DNA of 64,000 nucleotides from Vibrio coralliilyticus (GTDB taxonomy: Bacteria; Pseudomonadota; Gammaproteobacteria; Enterobacterales; Vibrionaceae), in contig NZ_CP024628.1 in NCBI RefSeq assembly GCF_024449095.1, positions 248,001 to 312,000 on the forward strand, given 5' to 3'. The notes below the pieces were generated by a model. The model was given only the letters and a program-made list of their open reading frames with translations, was not told the DNA's origin and ran no database searches. Of the stretch, positions 54,947 through 63,447 are shown piece after piece. The translations under genes and the position numbers were made by a program. The stretch's first letter is position 1. Each line of letters starts with the position of its first letter.

Positions 54947-55414
54947 ATGGAAATGACCGTCGGAGAGGTCGCAAAGCGTGCTGGGGTAAAAGTCTCTGCG
55001 TTGCACTTTTACGAGCAGAAGGGGCTTATTTTCAGTTGGCGGAATCAAGGTAACCAACGTCGCTATCACCGCAGTGTGTTACGTCGAATCGCAGTAATAA
55101 AAGCGGCGCAGGAAGTCGGACTGACATTGGAAGAGATTGCCCATTCTCTGTCTCATTTACCTAAACATCAAGCACCCAATCGTCAGCAATGGGAGCGCAT
55201 GGCCTCAGGTTGGCATGATTTGTTGGATCATCGAATTCAACAGCTTAAAGCATTACAGGATGACCTTGGAGGCTGCATAGGCTGTGGCTGTTTATCGATG
55301 GAATCTTGTGCCATTTATAACCCACAGGACATCCGAGCTGAAACATTCAAAGGGAAAACAATGCTCACTAATCCCGAAGAATGGTCAGCCGAGGGACAGA
55401 GCGAAAGTCAATAA
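54947..55414 (+). CDS. soxR: Redox-sensing MerR-family activator SoxR
   Basis: A 155-residue MerR regulator. The N-terminal winged helix is VGEVAKRAGVKVSALHFYEQKGL. The dimerisation helix follows, and cysteines 110, 113, 115 and 121 (CIGCGCLSMESC) have exactly the spacing of the [2Fe-2S] centre of SoxR. Oxidation or redox-active drugs activate it. In bacteria other than enterics SoxR usually controls pumps and monooxygenases directly, which suits the divergent MFS gene. There is no soxS. Its last 30 bases overlap the end of the convergent AEC gene. Confidence 0.96.
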   Translation: MEMTVGEVAKRAGVKVSALHFYEQKGLIFSWRNQGNQRRYHRSVLRRIAVIKAAQEVGLTLEEIAHSLSHLPKHQAPNRQQWERMASGWHDLLDHRIQQLKALQDDLGGCIGCGCLSMESCAIYNPQDIRAETFKGKTMLTNPEEWSAEGQSESQ

Positions 55415-56263
55415 TAGCGGTAAGGTTAGAATACTGAAGAAGTTGCCAAACAGTACCATAGATGCCACACGATTCGGCTCGATGTTAAATCGTTCTGCAA
55501 ACATATAATTCATGACGGCAGGCGGTAGCATAGTAAACAGCACCATCATTTGTAACTGCATGGCTGGCAGAGGGATAAAGGTATAAATTACCCAGAAAGC
55601 AGCCGTACCCGTTGCCAGAGACTGAAGAGTGCAGAAAACCCCCACTCTAAGCCCGCTCAATCGCATATGACACATCTGTGCACCCAGTGAGAGTAGCATT
55701 ACTGGCACTGCTGCTTGGCCAAGCAACGCCGTCGCTTCATAAAGTGGTTCCCACACACCGATCCCGCTTAGGTTAAGCACCATGGCGGCAAATGCAGCGA
55801 GAAAGACCGGCATACGAATGACTTGCTTAAAAGGGTTTCCTTCACTTAGCAGCGCGAGTCCAAGACTGACGTGGATACAGGCTGAAACAACGAACAATAG
55901 CACTGCGGATGCCAAGGCTGTATCACCGAAGGTATAGGTGAAGAGTGGAATCGCCAGATTACCACTGTTACGAAACATGTGAGGGGGAGCCCATGCTTTA
56001 TAACGCAGGCCTGCAAGTTTACAGATGGGGATCATTAAAACCCCCGGCAAGAGTACCGCGATTAATGAAGCGCTGAGCAACGGGACTTGTTCGGTGTCTA
56101 ACGGCATTGAGACTAATGACGAAAACACTAATGCTGGCGTAAATGCATCCATATTGATGCGATTGATTGGGCGAAAGTCAGGTTTGAGCCAGCGTCCAAC
56201 AGAAAAACCGACTAAAACCAACGCGAAGACCGGGAATAGAATCCCGATAACCTGCTCCAACAT
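55385..56263 (-). CDS. AEC-family (auxin efflux carrier-like) transporter
   Basis: A 292-residue carrier with about ten short membrane segments in two five-helix halves, starting LFPVFALVLVGFSVGR with the family's early glycine-rich helix. AEC carriers move malonate, malate or other small acids. Its 3' end overlaps that of soxR by 30 bases, tail to tail, with no terminator between. Substrate unknown. Confidence 0.87.
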   Translation of the reverse strand: MLEQVIGILFPVFALVLVGFSVGRWLKPDFRPINRINMDAFTPALVFSSLVSMPLDTEQVPLLSASLIAVLLPGVLMIPICKLAGLRYKAWAPPHMFRNSGNLAIPLFTYTFGDTALASAVLLFVVSACIHVSLGLALLSEGNPFKQVIRMPVFLAAFAAMVLNLSGIGVWEPLYEATALLGQAAVPVMLLSLGAQMCHMRLSGLRVGVFCTLQSLATGTAAFWVIYTFIPLPAMQLQMMVLFTMLPPAVMNYMFAERFNIEPNRVASMVLFGNFFSILTLPLLLTFALSLG

Positions 56264-56395
56264 ATTCGTCCTTGAATCCGATTGAGTACTTTAAGCAAAG
56301 TACCTGATAAATGGATAATTTAACGCGATGAGATTAACAAAAGCTTTGTTGCGTCCAGATGCTTTACTTCTGAGTGTGTATGTCGGTTGAGATTC

Positions 56396-56425
56396 AATGC
56401 CTGAGCGAAGAGTTGCTCAGGCATT
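56396..56425. other. Stem-loop after the SnoaL-like gene
   Basis: 11-base arms AATGCCTGAGC and GCTCAGGCATT around 8 bases, 10 bases past the stop codon at 56435. No T-tract; probable weak terminator or mRNA end. Confidence 0.55.
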
Positions 56426-56434
56426 GAGGGATAA

Positions 56435-57451
56435 TTATAGAGAAGGGTTTAGGATTGCTTGAGTGCGCTCAAAGACATCAAGGCCTTGTTGTTTCAGCCA
56501 GTATGGAAGATCAATCAAGACCCAGTTTTCAGACAGTTTGTCACCGTCACGGTAATACACGTCAACCACCTGCATGTCAGCACGGATTTCACCACCTGGC
56601 ATTCCAAGGAAGCCTCCAATTGGCGTATTGGAAAGATTTGGCCAACCGAAGAAGCAAGAGAAGTTACCTTCTGCGAATCGACAAACGTGGCCGTTGAACT
56701 TCTTGTCCTTCAAGTTATTGCGGAATGGCAACTGGTGCTGTTGTTGGTAACGCGGAATTGTGTAAGAAGCGCCGATACCACACGGACCATACCAAATCAT
56801 GTCTTTTGACCAACTCTTTTCGAGAACTTCTGGTGGGCAACCCATAGCGCCACTATCGTTCAGTGAAGACAGGTCATCGACCATTTTGTTAACCAAGTCG
56901 AGAGTTGCTTGGCCTTCTTTCGGTTGGGCATCTTCAAATAGCAGGCCGTCATGATTACGTGGCCCAGGATAAACAAAATGCTGACCAGTTGAAGGAGGAA
57001 GTGGGTAACAGCCAGCTTGATCCATCACGCCAAGCAGATCGAGGAACAAACCTGTTTTTGTGATCTTACCGTTTTCTACGCAGTTAAACTCAGCGTAGCG
57101 AACGTTCATGATCTTCCCTGTTGGGCGCATCCCGAGATACTCTGCATCGAATAGGCCCATAAAGTGCCCCATGCTCATTACCCAAATTTCATCAGGATTG
57201 ATTTCGTTGTTACCGCCAATAAAAATATCCTGACGGCGCTGCATACGTGTCATTGATTTCATCAACGGCGCCCAGAAAACCTCAGCGGCAGCTTGAGCAC
57301 CTTCTTGCTCGCGGAAAGGGTAGACTCCGCGCCACAAGTAATCTTCTGACGTATGTGCTTTTAGTACTTCTGCAACATTCTCATGAGTCGCGTTTTCCAT
57401 TGCGATGAAATAATCACGCACGACGCGTTTTGCTTCTTGATATTTAGCCAT
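56435..57451 (-). CDS. Tandem SnoaL-like (NTF2 fold) protein
   Basis: A 338-residue protein with two NTF2/SnoaL-like halves (about 1-160 and 180-338). Each contains the pattern of an alpha-plus-beta cone: FIAMENATHENVAEVLKAHTSEDYLWRGVYPF and later EVLEKSWSKDMIWYGPCGIGASYTIPRYQQ, plus paired strands such as DEIWVMSMGHFMGLF and ADMQVVDVYYRDGDKLSENWV. SnoaL-like proteins include cyclases and hydrolases; no function is established for this kind. Directly upstream of it is an MFS carrier on the same strand, so it may act on the carried compound. Confidence 0.82.
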   Translation of the reverse strand: MAKYQEAKRVVRDYFIAMENATHENVAEVLKAHTSEDYLWRGVYPFREQEGAQAAAEVFWAPLMKSMTRMQRRQDIFIGGNNEINPDEIWVMSMGHFMGLFDAEYLGMRPTGKIMNVRYAEFNCVENGKITKTGLFLDLLGVMDQAGCYPLPPSTGQHFVYPGPRNHDGLLFEDAQPKEGQATLDLVNKMVDDLSSLNDSGAMGCPPEVLEKSWSKDMIWYGPCGIGASYTIPRYQQQHQLPFRNNLKDKKFNGHVCRFAEGNFSCFFGWPNLSNTPIGGFLGMPGGEIRADMQVVDVYYRDGDKLSENWVLIDLPYWLKQQGLDVFERTQAILNPSL

Positions 57452-57511
57452 AATTTGCTCTCTTGATACGTCGAGCCAGATGTTGGAACAGGACTCGAAA
57501 AGTTTTTGGAA

Positions 57512-57532
57512 CCGGCCCAGTGTTCAGGCCGG
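57512..57532 (-). other. Hairpin between the MFS and SnoaL-like genes
   Basis: Arms CCGGCC and GGCCGG around 9 bases, 15 bases after the MFS stop on the minus strand, followed by TTCCAAAAAC. A weak internal terminator or processing site. Confidence 0.45.
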
Positions 57533-57546
57533 AAAATCTGATTCAG

Positions 57547-58842
57547 TTATGCTTGAGCGGTTTGCGCTCGTTTCTTCTTGTCGAATAAGCCACCTTTCAA
57601 GGTTTCTGGCAGTGATAGCCAGAGCAAGCCTGCGACAATCCATACAATCGGTGAACCCCACATAGCAGTTTGTAGGTCGGTACGTTCCTGAATAAAGATC
57701 AATACCATTGGCGCCCACATGCCGATGATTCGACCACCATGGAACAGAGCAGCGCCATAGCTGCGAAGGTGTGCAGGGAATAGCTCAGAGAAATAGCCCC
57801 CCCATACTGCTGACGAAGATAAGCCGAAGTTGTAAATTAAACCGAGGATAGCCAGCATGTTCAGGCTCCCGATCATGACGTCACTCGGCGCAATAAAGAA
57901 TACAGACGCCATTACGCCTGCGAGGATGAAACCAAACGCGTTCACTTTTCGTCCATATTTGTCGGCGATTGCTCCCCAAACCCAGGCTCCAAATAGAGAC
58001 CCAAAAGCAGAAATGGAGAAGATGACTCCGATAGTGGCTCCATCAAACTGACGAACTTCTTTCAGGTAAGTGGTTACGAAGCCGCTGAAGAATTGGAAGC
58101 CATAGAAGTTAAGGCCTGCCAATAAAAGACAGGTGACGGTCAAGGTGCGATAGGGCTTGCTGAGCATTTCTCCCCAAGAACCTTGTTTTGCTGGAGTGGA
58201 TGTGCCTGATTCAGAAACCTGCTCCTCTTCACCATAGGCGATGACCTTTTTGTCACTTGGTAGGACAAAAATCATCGCTACTGCGGCGACTAATGGAGGG
58301 ATACCGCCGACCCACATCAAGCTTTCCCATGGAGCGTCAATGCTGGAAATGAACGCTGCATAAGCCCCCATCACCATCAGAGCGACTGAGAACATCGATG
58401 AAGCAAATGCCGTTAGCTTACCTCGAACCGTTGGGGTAAATAGGCCAATCATTAAGCTGACTGCCACCGTGAAGTAGCCACCTAGTGATAATCCAATAAT
58501 GAATCGCATCGCTGCCCAGGTTGTATAGTCGGTAAACATCATATTGATGATGGTGGCACCGCCGTTTAAAGCTGTGATGGTAATCAAAGTTGATTTTTTA
58601 CCAAACTTGGTTGCAAACCAGGCACAGCTCAACGCCCCGATCAGCGCACCTACTGACTGCCAGGTGTAGAATTGAGCAGTATCAGACAGGCTAATGCCGT
58701 CATAGGCTTCAACAATGTATGGGCGTACGTAGTCAATAATTACAAAGTTATAACAATAGAAAAAGTATCCGACTAGTATCGCTAGATAGGCGGTGACCCT
58801 TTGAATTATAGGAACTTCGCTCATGTGCTTTTTCGAATTCAT
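57547..58842 (-). CDS. MFS transporter (aromatic-acid/sugar-porter-like), paired with a SnoaL-like protein
   Basis: A 431-residue carrier with twelve segments. KFGKKSTLITITALN and DKYGRKVNAFGFIL are the two MFS signature loops, and GYFTVAVSLMIGLFTPTVRGKLTAFASSMF fits the acid:proton symporter type (aromatic acid or metabolite:H+ families). A central loop of about 50 polar residues (210-245) is typical. It lies upstream of the SnoaL-like gene on the same strand and divergent from the SSS carrier. Confidence 0.88.
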   Translation of the reverse strand: MNSKKHMSEVPIIQRVTAYLAILVGYFFYCYNFVIIDYVRPYIVEAYDGISLSDTAQFYTWQSVGALIGALSCAWFATKFGKKSTLITITALNGGATIINMMFTDYTTWAAMRFIIGLSLGGYFTVAVSLMIGLFTPTVRGKLTAFASSMFSVALMVMGAYAAFISSIDAPWESLMWVGGIPPLVAAVAMIFVLPSDKKVIAYGEEEQVSESGTSTPAKQGSWGEMLSKPYRTLTVTCLLLAGLNFYGFQFFSGFVTTYLKEVRQFDGATIGVIFSISAFGSLFGAWVWGAIADKYGRKVNAFGFILAGVMASVFFIAPSDVMIGSLNMLAILGLIYNFGLSSSAVWGGYFSELFPAHLRSYGAALFHGGRIIGMWAPMVLIFIQERTDLQTAMWGSPIVWIVAGLLWLSLPETLKGGLFDKKKRAQTAQA

Positions 58843-59180
58843 GACCGATAAACCTCTATTTTACTCGGTTTTTTAGTTTTGTAAGTCAGAATTAAAACGA
58901 TCGTTCTCGGATCTGACCACTCTGTATTTCGCTGTGGATCATAGTTTTTTTGCTGTGATTGGATCCGTGATCAAAATCAACTTTAAAATGAGTGCGTACC
59001 CATTTTGTTGTTTTTGGTGATCAAGATCGATATTTTGAGTGTTATAACAGTTGCTGTGCGCAAAGTAATCAAATCAAGTGACAGTAATCACAGTAATGGT
59101 GAAGAAATGCCTGGTGTCAGATCCTTTTGAGTATGATGAGCACGTGATTTACGGCACTATGCTATCAGGTGAAATTTAAA
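58843..59180. promoter_or_regulatory. Divergent promoter region with two CRP-like half-sites
   Basis: GTGATCAAAATCAAC at 58967 and GTGATCAAGATCGAT at 59017 share GTGATCAA and a 50-base spacing. Each matches the left half and spacing of a CRP site better than the right half. They lie between the MFS and SSS carrier genes, whose substrate-dependent control by cAMP-CRP would be expected. Confidence 0.35.
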
Positions 59181-60722
59181 ATGGTTACGTACTCAAGTTT
59201 TGCAATTGTTGCTGTCTATATACTTATAACCATACTGATCAGCTACTTAGTTAATAAACGAGGCCGTACTGGTGGGGATTTTTCTACTGGAGATAAGCAG
59301 TTTGGTTGGTTTACTGCCGGGGTTTCAATTCTCGCGACTTACATTAGCGCAATGACGTTTGTAGGAATGCCAGGTTGGGTGTACAGCTCGGGTATGGAAG
59401 CGATGAGTATTCACCTCAACTATCCCATCGTAATTTTCTTTGCGGTTATTTTCTTTGTTCCTGTGTTCTATAGGCTCGGTCTGACCTCAATCTATGAGTA
59501 CCTAGAGCTGCGCTTCGGTGTTTATGCCAGAACGATCAACTCAATGGTGTTTCTGATTGTTCAGTGTATTTCTGCTGGCGTGATCCTGTATGCCGTCGCC
59601 CTGATTCTTGTCCAGGTTCTGCCCGTTTCTATTTCCGAAGCTATTATCTATATCAGTCTTTTTACTGCTTGCTACACCTATGCGGGTGGTATATCAACAG
59701 TCATCTGGACAGACATGCTTCAATCTGTGGTGTTAGTAATGGGAAGTATTGCCATACTGGTTATCTTACTGATGGACATCAATACTGCAGAGCACCTTTC
59801 GAAGCAGCACCTCAATATTATTAATGCAGACTTTGATTTGGGTGTTGATACGACGCTATGGGCTGGGGTAGTTGCTGTGAGCTTTCTACATTTAAGTGTT
59901 TATGGCACCAATCAGCTCATTATTCAAAGAACATTGGCAACCAAAAATGAACATACTGCGCAGAAGTCGATGTTGCTGTGTGGGTATGGCGCCTTTTTCA
60001 TTTACCTCTTTTTTGCCTTGATCGGCGTATTGCTCAGTGTGTTTTATCAAGATCAAAACTTTGATAATAGTAATGAAGTGATTCTAGATTTCGTTTTTAA
60101 CCATACAAATCCAGTCGTCGTAGGTTTGATTATTTCAGCATTGGCTGCCGCTGCGATGTCGACGTTGGACTCTACTTACAACTCGATGGCAACAGTGGCG
60201 ACATTCGATATCTATAAACGTTTTATTAAACGTGACGCAGCAGCTCAGCACTACCAGTCAGTTGCCCGTAAGACGAGCCTTCTTGCTGCGGCGATGGTCG
60301 TTGTGCCTGCGTTACTGGCAGTATCCAATGAGTCTGTGTTGAAAACTATTGCCAGCCTTACGTCCATTTTTGTCGGCATTCGACTAGGCTCTTTTGTGCT
60401 TGGTTTGTTTTGGTCTAAATCGAACGAGATAGGGGTGATTGTAGGCAGTATTGTCAGTGTATTTGCCGTGTTTGCAGCGAGGTATGCAGAGGTGGCTTGG
60501 CCTTGGTTTGCACCAATAGGCACTGTAGTTTTTCTAGCGTTTGGTATTGTTGCGAGCCGCTTTTGGGGACGAAATTCTTCCGAACAAATCACCTTTATTC
60601 AAAATCAAAAGCATCTTTTTGCAACGCCTAACATTAGCCATTACGGTTTGCTGCTGTTTGCCATCATTACTGTCTCTGCCAGTTTCATTCTTCCAGACTG
60701 GTTGTATGCAGCTCTTCAATAG
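59181..60722 (+). CDS. Sodium/solute symporter (SSS family)
   Basis: A 513-residue symporter with about thirteen membrane segments. Early FSTGDKQFGWFTAGVSILATYISAMTFVGMPGWVYSSGM matches SSS helix 1-2, and later GLIISALAAAAMSTLDSTYNSMATVA contains the paired Ser of the sodium site (SSS family). The ATG at 59181 follows AGGTGA; a GTG at 59169 is the longer alternative. Substrate may be a sialic acid, sugar, proline or short acid; not resolved. It shares a divergent promoter with the MFS gene. Confidence 0.9.
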   Translation: MVTYSSFAIVAVYILITILISYLVNKRGRTGGDFSTGDKQFGWFTAGVSILATYISAMTFVGMPGWVYSSGMEAMSIHLNYPIVIFFAVIFFVPVFYRLGLTSIYEYLELRFGVYARTINSMVFLIVQCISAGVILYAVALILVQVLPVSISEAIIYISLFTACYTYAGGISTVIWTDMLQSVVLVMGSIAILVILLMDINTAEHLSKQHLNIINADFDLGVDTTLWAGVVAVSFLHLSVYGTNQLIIQRTLATKNEHTAQKSMLLCGYGAFFIYLFFALIGVLLSVFYQDQNFDNSNEVILDFVFNHTNPVVVGLIISALAAAAMSTLDSTYNSMATVATFDIYKRFIKRDAAAQHYQSVARKTSLLAAAMVVVPALLAVSNESVLKTIASLTSIFVGIRLGSFVLGLFWSKSNEIGVIVGSIVSVFAVFAARYAEVAWPWFAPIGTVVFLAFGIVASRFWGRNSSEQITFIQNQKHLFATPNISHYGLLLFAIITVSASFILPDWLYAALQ

Positions 60723-61033
60723 TATTTGTTATCGATTAATAGAATTTCTAGAGCATTAGTGAAGTTACTTACTGGGTTACCTACCATCTCGTCGTAGGCA
60801 CTGGTATGCCGCAAGAATTGCTTAGTGACATTTAACTTTGAACATTTCTTTTGCATTTCAACCACTGATAAGGCTTTCAGTATTTGCCCCTGCTCATCCG
60901 CTACATAATATTCTTCCTCATCTATCACAACAGATGCCTGATACAACGACAAATCCAGAGAGTGAATAATCAACTTATGAATAAAGAAGAACTTTTCTAG
61001 CTTACTCAAACTTATTTTCACTGCGCTCACCAT
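60716..61033 (-). CDS. DUF6482-family small protein
   Basis: A 105-residue protein recalled as DUF6482, with HSLDLSLYQASVVIDEEEYYVADEQGQILKALSVVEMQ and the C-terminal RHTSAYDEMVGNP. No catalytic motif, signal peptide or membrane segment. Proteins of this kind are widespread in Vibrio; function is unknown. Its stop lies inside the end of the SSS gene (7-base tail overlap). Confidence 0.8.
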   Translation of the reverse strand: MVSAVKISLSKLEKFFFIHKLIIHSLDLSLYQASVVIDEEEYYVADEQGQILKALSVVEMQKKCSKLNVTKQFLRHTSAYDEMVGNPVSNFTNALEILLIDNKYY

Positions 61034-61256
61034 TTGTGTCTAATTAATTGATGGGGTTATATCGATTGTTCGTACCAGCTTTTGATACGAAGAATACGGT
61101 GAAAAAGATTAACCTCATCTCGCTAACGTGACCTATGGTTCACAGTACATTCTCCGTTCAATGCAGCCGCAAACACGCGTGTGTAAGGGACCGTTGATCT
61201 GATGGAATACGTGAGCCGTAGAAAGAGTTCGAATTATGAATTTTGGAGAGTACATT

Positions 61257-61322
61257 ATGTTGAAGCCAACCTTGGTAGTGACTGCGATATTGTTTCTGCT
61301 TCTTTCCTATTTAGCGGCTTAA
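61257..61322 (+). CDS. Very small single-helix membrane peptide (about 21 residues)
   Basis: Reads MLKPTLVVTAILFLLLSYLAA, a single hydrophobic helix with a positive N-terminus, beginning after a GGAGAG ribosome site (61245-61250). An in-frame ATG at 61236 would make it 28 residues. It stands in a 334-base gap (61034-61367) otherwise without a gene. Coding is suggested by the ribosome site and helix, but not proved. Confidence 0.4.
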   Translation: MLKPTLVVTAILFLLLSYLAA

Positions 61323-61367
61323 CTATGTGCTATTAACTGATGCCGTAGAGGATTCAAATGATAAATA

Positions 61368-62060
61368 ATGAAAGATAAAAATTTTACCAAGTCTCAACTC
61401 TCAGCCATGGATGAACGAAAGAGAGCTAGGCTAATAAACAGTTTATCTGGCTTTAAAAGCGCTAATTTGATTGGAACCCAAGATGAACAGGGCAACAACA
61501 ATATTGCGATTGTTAGTTCGGTTGTCCATATTGGTTCTTCGCCTCCTCTACTTGGTTTTGTCAGTAGGCCAAATACCGTTGATAGGCACACTCTTGAGAA
61601 CGTCTTGCAATCTGGTTTTTTCTCTATCAACTCGGTGGGATCAGACATTGCAAGAGCAGCACATCAAACATCAGCACGGTACTCAAGGACGCAGTCAGAG
61701 TTTGATGAGACAGGTTTAACACCGTACTTTTCTGAATATTTTCCCGCTCCATATGTGTTGGAGAGCAACTTAAAAATCGGTTTAAAGCTCAGTGAATATA
61801 TTGATATCACTGCAAACAATACGTGCTTAATTATTGGAGAAGTTGAGGAAATCCTGATACCGGATCAGTTTATCCAACCAGATGGATACGTCGACATCGA
61901 ATCGATGGAGTCGGTCACGATATCTGGGCTAGATAGTTACCATGTAACACAAAGGCTGTATAGACTGAGCTATGCAAAGCCCGGTTTACCATTACACCCA
62001 CTGACGTTAGAAGGGGATCCTTCTTCTTGGTTAGCTTTGAAATCTGAAACGGATTTATAG
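61368..62060 (+). CDS. Flavin reductase-family FMN-binding protein
   Basis: A 230-residue split-barrel flavoprotein with NSLSGFKSANLIGTQDEQGNNNIAIVSSVVHIGSSPPLLGFVSRPNTVDRHTLENV, the flavin-binding part, and SGFFSINSV and KIGLKLSEY strands. This is the flavin reductase/nitrilotriacetate monooxygenase B family. It may reduce flavin with NAD(P)H, or bind FMN as part of another enzyme. No partner is near. No good ribosome site precedes the ATG. Confidence 0.84.
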   Translation: MKDKNFTKSQLSAMDERKRARLINSLSGFKSANLIGTQDEQGNNNIAIVSSVVHIGSSPPLLGFVSRPNTVDRHTLENVLQSGFFSINSVGSDIARAAHQTSARYSRTQSEFDETGLTPYFSEYFPAPYVLESNLKIGLKLSEYIDITANNTCLIIGEVEEILIPDQFIQPDGYVDIESMESVTISGLDSYHVTQRLYRLSYAKPGLPLHPLTLEGDPSSWLALKSETDL

Positions 62061-62231
62061 AATTCAATGATATTATTAATACATCTCTCAGAATAACGCC
62101 TAAGTTTTATTCACCATGTCAACTAATTAGTTAATAAGTATTAAATTGCTTCCATAAGTGACTTTTATATAAGTTGTTAATATGTATAATCATCGCGTTT
62201 TATAACTATATTGTCAGTTGTTGGAGTAATA

Positions 62232-62798
62232 ATGTTTAGAAGCTCTATGGTTGGTGCTTTAGTATTAGTCGCACTAGCGGGTTGTCAGAGCACGGGCGCT
62301 TCAGTACAACAGGATGCGTATGGCCTGAATAAACAGTTTGAGATAGATGTCAATAATACTACTTATAATATGGCGCTCGATCAGTCTCAATCTATAGTGA
62401 CATCTGTTGAGTATATTTCCCGTGAACAATCGAAAGGGGTTAATAACCAAAAGGCGAAAAGTATTCTGCGCCCGCAAGAGAATAGTGAGCAGCAAGCGCA
62501 ACTATTAAATTCTCTCTATTCAAATGGTGCATTTATTGTCCGAGTTTACGGTGACACCATTAATTCAGTTAGTCGAGACTTATATAAAGTCATGCTAGTT
62601 CAGGATGGAAAAGTCATACAGCGAGGTGTCTTTGATGCTGTTGGTGACGTACCGAATATGGACTACCCCTCACGCCTGTGGCGTAACGATTCAAAACTTG
62701 CTACCAAAGGCTTAGATACCAGTAAACCTTTTGAAATTCAGGTGATCACTGGTGAAAATATCGAAAAATATCATTATCAGCCGAATGTTAAAGGCTGA
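62232..62798 (+). CDS. Hypothetical lipoprotein, 188 residues
   Basis: A signal peptide with lipobox LAGC (lipid-modified cysteine at about 18), starting at ATG 62232 with GGAG just ahead; the longer frame from 62211 is disfavoured. The soluble part has alternating beta-strand segments (FIVRVYGDTINSVSRDLYKVMLVQDGKVIQRG) that look like a small beta-rich fold. No known family recognised. A terminator at 62814 is shared with the convergent FMN reductase gene. Confidence 0.75.
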   Translation: MFRSSMVGALVLVALAGCQSTGASVQQDAYGLNKQFEIDVNNTTYNMALDQSQSIVTSVEYISREQSKGVNNQKAKSILRPQENSEQQAQLLNSLYSNGAFIVRVYGDTINSVSRDLYKVMLVQDGKVIQRGVFDAVGDVPNMDYPSRLWRNDSKLATKGLDTSKPFEIQVITGENIEKYHYQPNVKG

Positions 62799-62813
62799 TG
62801 CTTAGCTTAGATT

Positions 62814-62839
62814 CTTGAGCACGGATACACGTGCTCAAG
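62814..62839. terminator. Terminator between convergent genes
   Basis: Arms CTTGAGCACG and CGTGCTCAAG around GATACA. Neither flank has an immediate T-tract (plus strand has CCCTTTTTAC 13 bases on), so efficiency is uncertain. Confidence 0.6.
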
Positions 62840-62853
62840 CTTGCTCACCCTTT

Positions 62854-63447
62854 TTACATTCCGTATAAAAACGGCTTTCCTGCCTCTAGCATATCGCGAT
62901 GGATTGGTTTCAATGCATGCGCATATGCAGACAATAGTTTGATTGTATATTCGCTCCGCATTTGAAAGCTTTCATCATTGACGCTTCCATCCTTGTTGAG
63001 GAGGCTTTCAACATTTCGGAAGATCAAGTGATCTGGAAGAAAGCATACATGATTGTTTTTACTGCCAGTTAAGCGTAGTTCACTGATGGGATAGACACCA
63101 TTCACACTGGCTGACACACTGACGGCTAAAGCAGGTTTATGTGCCATCTCTTGAGCTGTGGAGAGCATCAAGAAGTTTTTTAAAGCGGGCGTTGCCATAC
63201 CATGCCATTCAGGAGTAATGAAGATAAAGGCATCACTGCTGCGTAGCTGTTGTGCAAGTTCTCTCCAAGGTGCCCATTCTTCACTACCGCTCCATACTCC
63301 TTCATTCCAGAGGGGTAAATTCAATTGGTGAAGATCAAGAATGTCTATTTCTGCAAACTCCGAGTTCGCGAGTGTTGATAGATAGTGGGCAACTTGTAAG
63401 CTTTGCGAATCAGCACGTTGGCTGCCTGAGACAATAGTAAGTTTCAT
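62854..63447 (-). CDS. NADPH-dependent FMN reductase (flavodoxin fold)
   Basis: A 197-residue flavodoxin-fold reductase: LTIVSGSQRADSQSLQVAHYL (FMN phosphate loop), LNLPLWNEGVW, and FIFITPEWHGMATPALKNFLMLSTAQEM (isoalloxazine loop) follow the NADPH-dependent FMN reductase pattern, though the usual PEYN is PEWH. It may reduce quinones or azo compounds. The start overlaps the stop of the upstream DMT gene by 4 bases (ATGA), so they share a transcript. Confidence 0.88.
   Translation of the reverse strand: MKLTIVSGSQRADSQSLQVAHYLSTLANSEFAEIDILDLHQLNLPLWNEGVWSGSEEWAPWRELAQQLRSSDAFIFITPEWHGMATPALKNFLMLSTAQEMAHKPALAVSVSASVNGVYPISELRLTGSKNNHVCFLPDHLIFRNVESLLNKDGSVNDESFQMRSEYTIKLLSAYAHALKPIHRDMLEAGKPFLYGM

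Noticed and set aside
61128..61144. GTGA...TTCAC palindrome resembling a CRP site
   Set aside because: The spacing between halves is 7-8 bases, not the 6 required.
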